A DNA stretch of 64,000 nt from Odontocerum albicorne (Eukaryota; Arthropoda; Insecta; Trichoptera; Odontoceridae), in contig OX463859.1 in the NCBI GenBank assembly GCA_949825065.1, positions 15,333,220 to 15,397,219 on the forward strand, in the 5' to 3' direction. Within the stretch, counting starts at the first letter, position 1. Each line of letters begins with the position of its first letter. Shown here piece after piece: positions 1 through 15,000 of this stretch. Under the pieces are notes generated by a model. The model was not told the DNA's origin, made no database searches, and was given only the letters and a program-made list of their open reading frames with translations. The translations under genes and the position numbers were made by a program.

Positions 1-41
1 GAATATCTCAGACCTCTCCCAGGGCTCACGGAGATTCAAAT
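1..41 (-). CDS. Skeletor: Skeletor exon 9 (partial)
   Basis: The frame from exon 8 (one leftover T) continues as Y-LNLREPWERSEIF when the acceptor AG at 43-42 is used, and stays open to the window edge. Another AG five bases upstream (48-47), directly after the pyrimidine tract, would give an in-frame TGA after three codons. I chose the downstream AG for that reason. The short length makes this exon less certain than the others. Confidence 0.6.
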
Positions 42-3000
42 CTGATCTGAAATAACAAATATTCACAAAATTTTATTTCATTGGAGTGAAATATTTCCAT
101 TTTGAAAAAAATAAATTTTTATTGTGTATTTTTGAAAAGTTGCAAAACATTTTTCTTCAGCAGACGTGAACTTAGTTATTTTTGTGTATCATGAATTATT
201 ATTGTAAAAAGATTCTCTTGTAATTAACCAACGTAATTTCAATTTTAACTTTTGTGATGATAGAATCGTATTACTGAAGTAATTTTATTATCTGATAATA
301 AATCCGCCAGGTTATACTTTACAATTTATTACTGAAGTAATTTTATTATCTGATAATGAATCCACCAGGTTATACTATACAATTTATTACTGAAGTAATT
401 TTATTATTTGACAATGAATCCGCCAGGTTATACTATACAATTTTTACCTTGTAAAATCAAAACAAGTATTTATTGGATCCTTTACACCAAATTCCAATTT
501 GATGTCTTTCTTTGGATAACTATCGTGGAATGCTGGCTCTTTATTGTGATCCAACCTTCCGATTGCCCAGATGATGAACGTATTTCCTTCTGTTATATAC
601 TCCTTGTCACCATGATCGGCTGAAACATATTTCGTATAATATTAAGAGCAGTTCATGATAAAAAAATTATGAAAGAAATATAAATGCGGAAGAAATGAGA
701 GCGTTGCACAGAATATGTTGGAAAAAGAATGAAAATAAAAATAAGGAATTAGGATAAAATAAAATAATGTCAAATGAAAGAAGACACATACATACATGCC
801 ATCACACTATTTCCCTATTGTGGTAGGCAGAGATGACAGAGCGCCATACTTTCCTATCTCAAACACACATCCTTAGCCTCTTCTTCTTCTTCTTCTCAGT
901 GTCATGTCAGGTCCCCCCAATGTTGAATACCACTTGAGAGTAGATATCTTTGTCCCCGGCAGCCCGAAAAAGATCTCCAACGCCCCTTATGCCAGTCCAA
1001 TCACGTATATTGCGGGGCCAGGAGATTTGCCTCCTGCCAACACCTCTTCGGCCTTTTATTTTGCCTTGGATGATCAGGTGCAGTAATTTGTACTTTGCTC
1101 CTCTAAGTACATGACCCAAGTAGGACACCTTTTGGATTTAAATATTAGTCAGCAACTCTCTTATCAATTTTGGCTCTTTGAAGAACCCTTGTGTTGCTGA
1201 CCATATCCGTCCAGGGTATCTGTAGCATTCTCCGGTGCATCCACATTTCGAATGCCTCCAGTCGGTTCATACTACTTACTTTGAGGGTTCATGATTCTAC
1301 TCCATGCAATAACACTGACCAAACGTAGCATTTGACTAACTGTTGTCGAAGTTTCAAGTTTAGATTATCATCGCAGAATACGCTTTTCATTTTATTAAAA
1401 GTCACATGAGATGATTTAATTCTGCACTTGACTTCGGTTTCTGGGTTGAGGTCTTCCACTAGGATATTTCCGAGGTATTTAAATTTTTTCACTCTCTCTA
1501 TATCAGCACCGTTCAATGTCAGATGTGCTCCTGCCAGCCAAACACCATGAACTTAGTTTTACTCATGTTCATGTTCAGCCCCAGCCTCACAGCGGCCTCT
1601 TCTACATTCTTCTACATCCATACAACTTCCACGATTTTTATAAGATTCCTTCTTTCAGAATATCACTTGCTTGATCCAACCATAGTTTCCTTGGTGATCC
1701 TTTCACACACATTCCACAACGCAAAATAAGATACAGTGCTTAAAATGAAAAAAGGAGCATTGAGATGGTTTGGCCACGTAGAAAAAGCGAATATTGAAAG
1801 ATTTATAAATATAATCTATAAAAGCAGTATAGAAAATATGGGAAGTTTTGGATAACCTTGAAAAACTTGAGATGCCTAGATAAATCAAATTCTGAAAGAG
1901 CAAAGAGTGAAAATCTTTATAATGGAGAGTATGCATGAAGATGAATGTCGCAGAAGGATAGAATGAAGATGAGATCTGTTATCTCTCCTTACCACAATAA
2001 GGACACGATGACGAGCAGTTAATTATGGGTACTGTACTGCTATATTAATTTAGAAAGTTAGATACAGGCAGAGTTCTTAAACAATATGGTATGTAGCACA
2101 CTTTGTCCAAGAGTAGCTGTAAATCATCATCGTTATAACTTTTTATCTCTGATACTTGAGTAGCATGTTACTTTAGAATTAAAAGTTGCTGTAACAGCCC
2201 TGCTTTTTCAAAGTAGCTTTGACAATGACAACCGCACACAACCTTAACCCCACTGTAAATATGTTCAACATGTCCCACCTACTTGCACTTAATTCTTCAT
2301 TAATTTACAGTTACATATCTGAATTTATGGCTTCAAACTCTTGAAATATTTTGAACTACAGTAGTTCTTACATATTTACATACAACTTTCTTTCTTTCAA
2401 ATTGTTATTGGCACAAATCATCCTCTTTATAGGATGGAAATCCTAGTTAACTAATAATAATAATAACTTCAATTATGTTGTTGGTAAGACAACTGTTTTC
2501 CAGCTCGTGGGTTGGTGGTCTCATTGGTACCCAATTTTTAAGAAAAAGATTTCAGTCTAGCTCTCATTAAAAGTCTGTTTTTGTTGGAAGAGTTTGCCAA
2601 ATAGAAATTAAGCTGTCAGATTGATTGTATGCCACATTCAGTGGTACCTGAATTGTGCTATTTTTTTAAGTTGATATTTTATAATGTCGTAAATCATGTT
2701 AGTAATGTCGTTAATCTTTCTGATAGATAAATAATAATAAATAATTCTGAGTTCATAATAATAAATAATTCTGAGTTAAGTATTTCAATATAGACCAATA
2801 AACATGGTGTGAACGAGTGAGATTTATAGTGTTTGTGAAGTAAAAAACACTTCATAATTCATATCCTTGTGCCCATACAATACGCGCTGAATCCCGTCCC
2901 GTCCCAGTGCAGACTCTTCACACACACACAGATAGGCACTTGAGTGGGTGAGTGTGGAATGAATAATTTCTATGATCGTATCATTCGTTTGTTTATTTTA

Positions 3001-6000
3001 CGTAATATTTAGTTTATCTCCTTTATTTCAAGAGTAATGACTTTTATTTATTATCAGAAAATTACTTGTTTGTCATGTTTACTTGATGTTGTAATTAAAT
3101 ATCAGTGGTTCTAAACTAAATACGCATTTAAACTTAGGAATTAAAAAACGCCGAAATTGTGCCGCGCACAGGGTTAGTCGAATTTGATTTTTAACGCGGT
3201 TAAAAGGTTAAGGAAAAAAGATGCTTACATGAAATGAGAGTTCGTCGATAAGTGATAATGTTGATTCCGTTTTCCCGTACGGCTGTGTGGAGCTGGTTAC
3301 TGTCTTGACCTCCCACTAAATCATCTCTGCACACACCTTTGTATTGTCCAAGCACTTGGATACACTAAACAAACAAAATCGTTAACTTGCTTTCAAAATA
3401 AGTGGAGATATTTTATATATTTAACAGATTTTATAACGATGGAAATCTATTAATTTTTTAAGATGATTTTTGATAATTTGGTTTTATTGTCAAGATTGAT
3501 GTATGACAGTGAAACATGAAAAATGTTTTTTTTTTTTAAAGAATTGAGTAAATGTTGTGGAAGCGCCTGCACTGATACGTGGTGTGTCCGTGTATTACAG
3601 AATAATAAGATTTGTAATTATGAAAGATGAATGAGGGCTAAAGACCAATGTGTTGAGTAGATGAAAAAGTGCACGTTGAGGGGGTTCGGATATGTTCAAT
3701 AGATGGGTGACAAAAGTCTGAATAAAAATTCTACAGTGCAAACTAGAGTGGGAGTTGTGGTAGAAGAAGATCAAGAAAAGTATGGTTGAATCAAGTGAAA
3801 GTTGAGAAGTGAATTAAATTTTGAATGAAGGAAAGGTAAGGAGCAAGAGAAACCAAAATATGTATAGGTAAAGGAGGTATATCATAATTGTAAAGTTTAG
3901 CACTCTGTCGTCTCTGCGTATAACTATACTATAAAGTAGTACCATTATCATTTTTACTTAGCTGCTTAAGTAGTATGATATTTAGATTGAAAAATAGCTG
4001 CTGTAATAATGCTAATCTTACAAAGGCGCTTTAAGAACACTAGTTTTGTAGTATTAATTTTTACTTACAGGTGCCAATGCAGTGATGTTATAATCTGTGG
4101 CGTATCCCCTGTATCCATCAACGTAGGCCACTGTAGCATCTGAGCCCAGCATCTGGCTCTTCTCATTGGAGCCTGAGATGCCAAATGCCATGTATTCATC
4201 TTCTGATACCTACAAATAAACATTGTTATATATAGATAATGTAAAATTACTCTCCAGAAAATAAGAAGAATACATACCTATATATTGCCACTTTAACATA
4301 AAATCCCCTACTCTTTTACCACCCTTTCGTATCTCTTGAAAAATATTTAGCAACTTTCGGATCACAAATTTGTTTATACTCAAGTAAATTTTTTCAGTTC
4401 ACTATTCCTGCATCGATCACAAAGGAACGAATCCTTCCTGGAATCGCTCCTCCCGTGATATGTCGCTAGACTACAGCCCACATTGAGAAGGTTGCTCAAG
4501 AAACGGACCCACACCACCCCATGTATAGGAACCAAAAGCAGGACCAAAGGCTAAAATCTAGGAAGAGCTTCATGGCCACCACTGTAGGTCTGACTTTTTA
4601 TACAAAGAGATCAACATAAAAAGGTAACACTTTATAAAAGAACTAAAAAATAACACTTTATAAAAGAAATGTGAAATACAATAATCTTTCATCGATCACT
4701 GTTTTAAGATAGCACAATTTTGCTAATTAAGATTTTATGAAAATATTTTGATAAAATATATATTTTATGGAAAAATTGACTGAAGTTCTGCAAAATCCCA
4801 TTTAGTTACAGAATTGCAAAGATGAAACTGAAAATGTGGATGTACAGTGAGAGTAGGAAAAATAGTTTTGAACCTCAGCAATATTACTGAATGTCCAAAT
4901 ATGACATTTCAACAAGTGGATCATTTATAAGAAATGGATCCACAAATAGAGTGAACCCCAATTACTAGATGAAATTTTGCAGCCATATGTATAAATTCAG
5001 GATGATCTTCAATAAAAAATTCAACAACCAATAATTTTAACTTTTTTTAAATAAACACCAATTCTTGCTTAAAAAATAATGAAAATACCCATGCATTTAA
5101 TAGTCCCATAACACCCTATTTTGTAGTCTCATCAACCACGGTTTTGTCAACCATAGTATTTTTGAAGAATTTATTCCCCATGGTTAGCGAGGGATAGTTG
5201 TACAAAAAAAGTATATATCATACATACCTGTCCAGAGAGTTGGATTGTGATTTGTGGTCCGAAAACTTCCCACGAGACCTGCATATCTTTGTGAAGTTGC
5301 ACACAGTTTGGTAGACTGTTTTTATGAGGCTGCACTTTGATCAAGGAAGGTGGCACGTTCAGTCCATCGGGAATCAGAATGGAACCGAAGCTCTCCTTGC
5401 TTTCTAGGTCAAAGATACTCAACCAGTCAATGTTGAAGATTGTAATGTCTCCTGGTAGCTCCAATACAATTGTTTCTCTGTTGTAGGTACGGAGTGGGTC
5501 CAAACTGGAAGATGATTTGTTTATATATTGTAATTTTATATATGATTATGGAGGAATTTTTCTCATAATCATGTGCAGTTGCTGAAACATTGTGTATATT
5601 GTTTAAAGCAACATGGATGTTTGAATATTATGTTTCAAGAATGCTTAGATTTGTGTACAAGTCCTGCCAATTTATATTGAGGACATGTCACAAGCATCTT
5701 TGATAAAAAAATCACATCCATACCGCAACAATAACAAAACAAACATCATAAGAAAAGGTCACTGGGTAGAACAAGACAATTGCAAGAGAAAAATATCTAC
5801 CCAAACCTTAAGAAAGTTTCAAGTTGAGGACTCAAGGGGTAAAGCAAATGCTTTTAGAGTCTGGTGGGGCATTGTACAGGAGATTAAGGCTCTACAAGAT
5901 CTGAAAGCAATTTGGGGGCTACTAGATAACTATTTATAAAGCCTACAATGGCCAAATTTATAAAGATATGGAAAAAATTGTTTATGCTTCTCAATACCAA

Positions 6001-9000
6001 AATTCGTCTTGTAAGAATTCTGTTTTTTTCTCTAGAACTCTATGGAATGGAAAGATGGATTCTGACAGAAAAGTAAAGATAAATGTTGAACGTTTTCGAG
6101 ATATGGTGTTGGAGCCGAATATTTTGCATCTCGTGGACCGTAAGATGCACCCATCCTTTAATATTTACACGTAAAAAAAGGCTGTTAATTACATGTAGGA
6201 AGTGATACTGTCATATTTCAGATATGCCAATAGCAAAGATGAAGTCAGTTTGGAGAAGCTGATAGTGACTAGAAGGGTTGAGGAATGGCGAGCAAGAAGG
6301 GTGTCTTTAGCAAAGTGGATATACCAAATAAAAGAGATGACTTGTTTCTTGAATCTTCGAAAAGAGTTTAGTTTCACTTTGTGGTGCCATGTTTTATGTA
6401 AAAAAAAAATATATATATATAGCACTTGTTTTATATTTTTGTTTTCACCATTGGTTTATTTTGAGTTTACTAACGGTTTAGAAGACCTCCGTCTCCATCG
6501 TCAGGACAAGATGACTTGTTTCTTATTGAGTGCTGCATTTATCATGGCTTAGGACTGAGATGAGTTGAGGCAAATCATGATTCTCAGCCATGAGAAAAAG
6601 AAACTAGATGATGATTGTACTTACTAGCCATATTCATCAGGAGCTTTTTTGCCTTTAGATGAAGGTTGCGGACCAACTCCAACCCAGAAATATGTATCCT
6701 TGCCTAAGCCATCATAAATAAATTCAGGAATTCTGAAAAAAAAAAAGAGTGAAACTATCAAGTCAAATGATAGAAAATAATAATTATAATTAATGATAAT
6801 AATGAATTTGTTAGATGTGGGCCTCCCCCATATAATAAATTCGCTTGGAAAAAATTACTGGTAATTTTTTTATGGCGACAGGATTTTGAGTACTTGGGCT
6901 GAATGAATGACGAGTGGAAAGGATTTGTGTGAGCTCGTGAGTGTTGGTTTCTTCTTGTTGTTTTAGTTTTGGTTGTTTTTGTATTTATGTTTCTGTGTAT
7001 TTTTTGTTTTAATTTTAATTTTTATTCTTATGATTGTGCGCGGTATATTGTGGGACGAATATTTTTGATCTTTCTGGAGTGATGATGTGTGAGGAGTTGA
7101 ATTTCGCAAGATGTTTCCAGTTGTAGTTGAGTGTCACTGTTTGTCAGGTTGATGAGAGCGTGCAACGGGGTTTTATTTTTGTGTAATCAAAAATCGGAAA
7201 GAAGTATCGATTTATTTTTTCATGCTAAATATCCTCAGTGAGATACAGGCAAAAGCCTAGTTTACTGGGGATACGACAAATGAAAGGCAACAAACCCAGA
7301 TACATTAAAATTGTATGTACAAATCAAATTACTTGTTGTTTTTTGCAAATTGTGTATATTTATTGTCATGTGTAATAATAAATAAAAAAAAATAAAAAAT
7401 TTGCTATTGGGTTGAGTTTTTTAAAGCTATATTTGAGAACTTATGAAAAAAATGGAATACCAATGTGATTACGTATTTCCAGTGTTGTTGAAATTATTTA
7501 TGAAAAAGTAGAACTACTCGTATTTCACCCTTGAGGAGAGTTGGCTCTATAAATGGTGCTATATAAATTGTCCTTTTATTATTATTGCTAAAGATACTTC
7601 TCAATATAAAGTATATGCTACTTCAAAAGCCAAGTAATAAAAATATTTAAGAAATTTAAGATGAAATTACCTAATTGTCGTGCATTTTTTAACAACACAT
7701 TATAAAACCAGACAGTATTTCACATTATAAAATCAGACAAGTGTTGAAAATGAAGGTTCATCGCTGGACTTATTTTTGAACATGTATAATGAAGATCTTA
7801 ATTTATTAAGAATTGTTATTATTTACAGCACTAGACAAGGGTATTAATGTGCTTTCAAATATTGCCAGGCTAACTATTAATATAAAATTTTCCATTTTTC
7901 CTATCTTGGTTGTTATTGGTAGCTTTTCGACTGACAATTTTTGGTGAAATTCCATAGTACACAGAAATAAAAAAATTTATTATTTTAACATATTAGTTTT
8001 TAATTGAACATAAACAGTTAAACCTGATGTAAATACAGAATGTCCCAACAAAATATATACAAACTTTAAATGCTTATAAATTCAGTGTTTATTAAAGTTT
8101 ATCAAAGATTAAAACCAAAATTTGAAGAAAACAGAAGTATATTTTTTAATTTCGCAAGTGCTCAAATTGAAAGCCGTTCTGATCCACGCACTGCTGATAA
8201 TGCAGAATCATAAATAATTTATTTTGGTATTTGGGCGCATTCTTTTCTAATACAGCTGCTTTCAATTCATTAACTGTTGCCAGTTTTGTGCCATAAACTT
8301 TTTCTTTGATGAGCCCCCATAAAAAAAAGTCCACCGGCGTGAGGTCTAGAGAGCATGGGGGTATTTAATGCTACCTTTACGTTCAATCAGTCTATTTGAC
8401 AAATTTTTATCAAGATAGGTCTTTGCATCACAATAATAGTGGAATCACCATCACCATCTTGCAGAAAATAAAAGTCCTCCTCATCTTAAACTCCTCATAA
8501 ATGACAAATTCCTGCAGAAAGTTCAAGTAAACTGCACCGTGCAAAAGTGCATATACATTTTTTAGGGACATTCTTATATTAACAGCAGTCATACTGCTTA
8601 TCTACAATGAAAATAATAATCATATGTGAGCTAATTTCAAGTGCCTTTATTTAGCAAAGTGTAACGAAGCAAAATAAAAAGTATGGAGTGCTTTAGTTAT
8701 TTGAATATGTATCAGATATAATTAGTCTGAAGGCCAGACACATTTTGAAAGTCAAAACCACTTGAATATATTAAATCTAATATTCTTAACAATGTAAACA
8801 TAAAATCAAGTTGACATCATTAAAATGCTTTCAAATATAAATTTTACATTACTTTGAAAATATTGATGGCTATACAGGGACATGAAGTTGTGTCCTCCTC
8901 TATTCGTACGGTTTTTAGGAACAAATAAGTTTCCCTTATACTCGTAAGAACATAAAATGTGATCATACACTCGTAAAAAAATTCGATTTAGTCATATTTT

Positions 9001-12000
9001 GATGTAAGAGCAGTCTCCGAGAGGAGTCTCTCCTCTGTTGATGCCACATTTGAGTGTGAAAAGGAAAGTGATGGCACCGACAAAAGGTTAGATACAATAA
9101 GCCGAGATGTAATTTAAATTGAATATTAAAATAATAAATAATTTTTCATTCATTATTTTGTCATTCAATTTAACCTTTGAAGATTTAGGAAGTAATCAAA
9201 ATTAAACGTAACAAGCAGTGAAACAATTTTGCGGTTGAGTTTTATAATTGTATTGTGTTTGTATTGTTTTATAATTGTATGTATCTTCAGTGAGATACAG
9301 GCAAAAGTCTAGTTTACTGGGGATACGACAAATGAAAGACAACAAACCCAGATCCATTAAAATTGTATGTCCAAATCAAATTACCTGTTGTTTTTTCGCA
9401 AATTGTGTATATTTCTTGTCATGTGTAATAATAAATAAATAAATAAATTGTTTATAGTATTTTCATTGAATACACATACAATACAACATGGTGGGCTTAT
9501 AATGCTATATGGTAATTTCTTATCACTCGGACAGATATTTTAGAACTTATCACGTAAAAAGAAAGATTGCGAACCTATGCGTCCTCAGTGAGATACAGGA
9601 AAAGCCTAGTTTACTGTGGACACAACAAATGAAAGGCAATAAACCCAGATCCATTAAAATTATGTGTCGAAATTAAATTACTACAAAAATCGGAAAGAAG
9701 TATCGATTTATTTTTTCATGCTAAATATCCTCAGTGAGATACAGGCAAAAGCCTAGTTTACTGGGGATACGACAAATGAAAGGCAACAAACCCAGATACA
9801 TTAAAATTGTATGTACAAATCAAATTACCTGTTGTTTTTTCGCAAATTGTGTATATTTCTTATCAAGTGTAAAATAAATAAAATAAAATATATTTTAGTC
9901 CCCATTAGAAATCCAACCTTAAAGCCCCACATGGAAGGCAAGTGTTCAACCAGCTTGGTCATAGAGGTTGTGATATCTTTAAAATTGTAGATATGTACAG
10001 GTTGTTTTAAAAGCTTAAATTAATGAAGGCTTATAATGACTTAATTTTCTAAATCTTTTATTTTTTGGAAAAAAATATCTTCTATAACATACTTAAGATT
10101 TTTCAAACTACTAAAAACATGAATGAATATTTTTTATGAAAGAAAAAAACATGACCTCTATGATTTACTTGGTAATATACTTGTCTATCAGACCAGGGGT
10201 TGCGGGTTCGATTCACTTTCGTACCCAGATTAAAAAAAAAAAGGTTTCAGTCTAGTTTTCACTTCAGACCTCTAAAACATAATTTTGGTTAGTGGAAAGA
10301 GATTACCACATGGCTATAAACCCGAATGGTTGTACTGTATTCAATGAAAGTGTAATACATTACATTAGAAATTATTGAGATAATCAGTTTTGTTAAAAAA
10401 TGTGCAAAACTGGTGATTAAAAATTCATCAAAAGTAAACAAATGAAATATTTATCCAGTAATAAAAAGGAGTGATGATGGCACCAAGTGGTAATAATCTA
10501 TTCCCAATGTCAGTGTGAGTAGTTGTTGAAGAATTGAATAATGAAAAATTGTCAAAGGTTTCATTTTTAACTTTGTGAAATTTCATATTAGAATATTAAG
10601 TAATAAATCAGTTTGTTATTTGATTAATTACATTAAACCCCGTGACATGTGTTTCTAGCTCGTATCTTGAGACTTTATTCAGGCTGAATGAGAGCAATGC
10701 TTAGGTTTGACAGATATTTCATCTGTATGTATGGTTTTTTGAAGCAATGAATTTATTTTAACTAGGGGTAATTTTTTGCATTCTTTGGTTATTTATTACT
10801 GTTTTATTTGTACTCATGACTTTGTGTCTTTAATTTTTCAAAATTCATTGTTTTGTATGACTTTTGTGAGGTATGTAAAATTTTAATTCTGCTTTCTTTC
10901 TACCTGAAAAAAATATCGAGGTAGAAGGTAGAAACATGTTTCATTGGAATAAATGTAGTGAAATAACAAAGTAATTCATTATTAAATACTAGACAATTAA
11001 CCTATGCCATGTTCCATTTTAGAGTGTATTTATGATGTTTCTGAACTATTAAAAAAACTGTTATGTTATAAAACTATGCATACACCTATATAAAATATTC
11101 ACAGGGCTAACTACTAATTACTCCAATACATTTTATATCAATTTCCCAAGTCAAAGACCGCATTAAAAACAGCTATAACTATGTTAAAATTTTACAATCT
11201 TCACTTGCGACTATTATTTATTCAACAATACATCGGCACATGGAAAATGATTTAAATTTATAATGGAAATATTACAGCGTGCACTCATTTTATTTAATAA
11301 ATACCAAAATAATGCCACATCTGTTATTAAAAATTAGAACTATCAATAATAATATTTGGGTAACATCGTTTTTGATTTAACAATTTTTTTTCACTTCGGA
11401 TGAATTTCAGTGTTCCAGATGAATCTGGGTAATTATAATGATAACTCTAATAAATACTTAAATTATTTTCAATTGAGATAAACTTACTTGATAGTCTTGG
11501 CGTCTAATATTTCCACACTATTAGACCTGACTCCATGGGACTTCCCCACAAAGCTGCCAGTCTTTTGCGGCTCAGGAGGCTCGAAGGCCTCTGGTATATA
11601 TATGTCTCCAAAGGTGTTCTGGTTAGATAGGTCATATATGGCGAACCATTTGATTTCTGTTATTTTCTTTGCATCTGGCAGTGTCAGGGTGAAGTCTTTG
11701 TTGAAATAGCGGTCCAAGACATTAGTTCTAAAGAACATATATATTTTAAATTAAAAAAGTACAATGTATGGTTTCTTAGATAGTGGTGGATTGGCAATTG
11801 TAATCGGTCAAGAGAGAGACAAAGAGAGTTGGGATATAAATTAAAATGTACTTACTTCCCATACTCGTCAGGGACAATGAACCCCTGTGGTCCAGGCCTG
11901 TTGGCAGCTCCCGCCCAGAAGAAGGTGTCAGCACCATTGCCATCGTAGCTGAAGCCTATTATTAGCAGGGTATACTGGTCTACCGCATACACATCTCCAG

Positions 12001-15000
12001 AGACCTTTGGAATTTAAAGAAGGGTGAGGAAATCTAATGAAGATGTAATACTATGGAGGACAAAGGAACTTATCGGATCTAAATCACTTTTTCTCAATGT
12101 CCATGGCTACACTTCCATATATCAGGGTGGTTCTGTACATCATTTTTGAAGATTTTACTGGCATAAATGATTTTAATAGGTCATTTACAACATGTTTAAG
12201 TATTGAGGAATAAAATTAGCATGTTAAAACATTAAGAATTGAGGGCCAAAAAATATCTTTTATGATGACACATTTATTCGTAAGCATTGAGGACTATAGT
12301 TAGCTTGTTAATATTATATATTTGAGAATTGACCAAAAGCATACTTTATGACACATTGAAGACCAGAATTGGCATGTTAACATATTTGAGAATTGAGGAC
12401 CTAAAAATTACAATTTGATATAATTGAGCTTGAAGACCAAAAAGTGTAATTTGTGACACATTTAGGATTTAAATTGACAAATTTGGGAATTGAGGACCAA
12501 AAGTGATAATTTTAGCATTAAGGACCAAACAGTGAAATTTGTAATCCTGTATATGATATGGTTGTAGTGGTGAAATTGAAGTGAACTGAACATGTGATAC
12601 GCATGAACGATTATGGACTTCCAAAATAGGGAAGTAATCAAACGATCGATCGGCAAAAGAAAGACAGACTCCAATCAAGTAAGTCAAAGATCGATCGGCA
12701 AAAGGAAGACAGATTTAAGGATAAATGATTGAAATTGACTAATTAAGACATTTTAGAATTAATGACCTAAAAATGACAATTTGACATAATTGAGGACCAA
12801 AAAGTAATTTGTGACGCATTTAGGATTGATTTGGCTACTTCAGACATTTCAGAATTGAGGACCGAAAAATGACAATTTGACATAATTCAGCATTGATCAC
12901 CGAAAAACATTAAGGATTGAAGTTGGCTAATTAAGACATTTGAGGATTGATAACCAAAAAATGACAATTTGACATAATTGAGCATTATGGACCAAAACGT
13001 GAAATTTGTGACGCATTTAAGCATTAAGGATTGAAATTGGCTAATTGAGACATTTTAGAATTGATGACCAAAAAATGATTATTTGACATAGTTGAGAATT
13101 GAGGACCAAAAAGTAATTCGTGACGCATTAAATTATTTAGGATTGATTTGGCTAATCAAGATATTTGAGAATTAAGAATCGAAAAATTACAATTTGGCAT
13201 AATTGAACATTGAGGACCAAAATATTTTTTGACAAATTTGAGTACTTATTTAAAATTTAAATTGTTCAATGAACAAATTTGAGAATTGATGACCGAAAAT
13301 TGTAATTTGTGACACGTTTTAGCATCAAAAAATAATTTGTGACAAATTTAAATATTTAGGATTTAAATTGACAAATTTGAGAATTGAGTTCCAAAAAGTG
13401 ACAATTTGACATAATTGAGCATTGAGGACCAAAAAGTGTAATTTGTGACGCATTTAGGATTGAAATGGGCTAATTAAGACATTTGAAAATTGATAACTGA
13501 AAAATGTCAATTTGACATAATTGAGAACCAAAAAGTTATTTGTGAAACATTTGAGCATTTAAGATTTAAATAGGCTAATTAAGATATTTTAGAATTGAGG
13601 ATAAAAAAGTGACAATTTGACATAATTGAGCATTAAGGAGCAAAAAATAATTTATGGCGCATTAAACCATTTAGGATTGATTTTTTTCTAACTAAGACAT
13701 TTGCGAATTAAGGACCGAAAAATGACAATTTGAGATAATTTAGCATTGACGACCAATATGCTATTTGTGACGCATCTGATATTGAAATTGGCCAAATAAG
13801 ATATTTGAGAATCGAGGACCGAAAAATGACAATTTGACATAATTTAGCATGAAGACCAAAAAGTAATTTGTGACGCATTTAAGCATTTAGGGTTGAAATT
13901 AGCTAAATAAGACATTTGAGAATAGAGGGCCGAAAAATGACAATTTGACATAATTTAGCATTGAGGACCAAGATGTAATTTGTGACAAATTTAAACATTT
14001 AGGATTTAAATTGGCAAATTAATAAATTAGAGTATTTGAGGACCAAAAAATTACGTAATTTGACATAATCGAACATTGAGGACTAAAAAGTAATTTGTGA
14101 CACATTTAAGCATTTAGGATTTAAGTGGGCCAAATTTGAGAATTAAGGATCAAAAAATGACATAATTGAGCATTGACAACAAAAAGTGACATTTTTCGCT
14201 TTTAAGATAAAAAATAGCTTATCTTACTCTAGTCTTACTTTTTACATCCATACATTGCAAACACTCATATGATCACTGTTTTCGATAACAATTCCATTTG
14301 ATTTCTTACTCGAAAAAAAAGTTTTTGTTCCACTGGAGTTTTTATTAATGGGAATACAAACATGTTAACCACGAAACCATCGATTTCGATGTTAATTTGT
14401 CAGAAGCAGTACCGTTATTAACTTTTCATGCGCCCTGTCGAATGTTTTATTTTCGGGCCCCTTAATTTACGACAAAACAATTGTTTATAAATAATTTTTG
14501 TGTATTCAAGATCATTCACATGTATTTATAAATGAAATTAATAATTCAAATTGTACTTTTCTAACTTTTTATCACTTAATTAATTGAACACATCATCATT
14601 GTGAATTACTTGAACGATATTGTATGAATATTTGATCATCGTTCTTATCTGATAGTCGATCTTAAATAATGATTAAATAATTTCAACTTGAAAAAACTTC
14701 TCTCACACGAAGCTGTAGAAACAGGAAGAGTGGAAATGTTCGGAGAGTAACATTCATATTCGAATATGACTGAAATAATCCAAGTCATGTAAAGCCTGAA
14801 GTATTGAATATCAAGGGGAGTTGATGTTTTGTGTTTGTGTCAATATGTAAGAGCTGAACTATCACCATCACGACGAAAATGTACCTCTCTCGTCTCTTGT
14901 CTTGGCAATATTCATGTACGGCGGGGAGACTTGGACTCTGAGAGCAAGAGAGAGAGAAGTAGAAAAGATGCATTTGAAATGTGGTGCTGGAGAAGGATGT

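Noticed and set aside
2880..2945. Extra Skeletor exon in the GC-richer patch
   Set aside because: No acceptor-donor pair keeps the phase, and the reading has no DOMON resemblance.
12460..12690. Open frames of about 70 codons in intron 2
   Set aside because: They lie in the 105-bp minisatellite and an inserted LINE scrap. No exon-like boundaries in the Skeletor frame.
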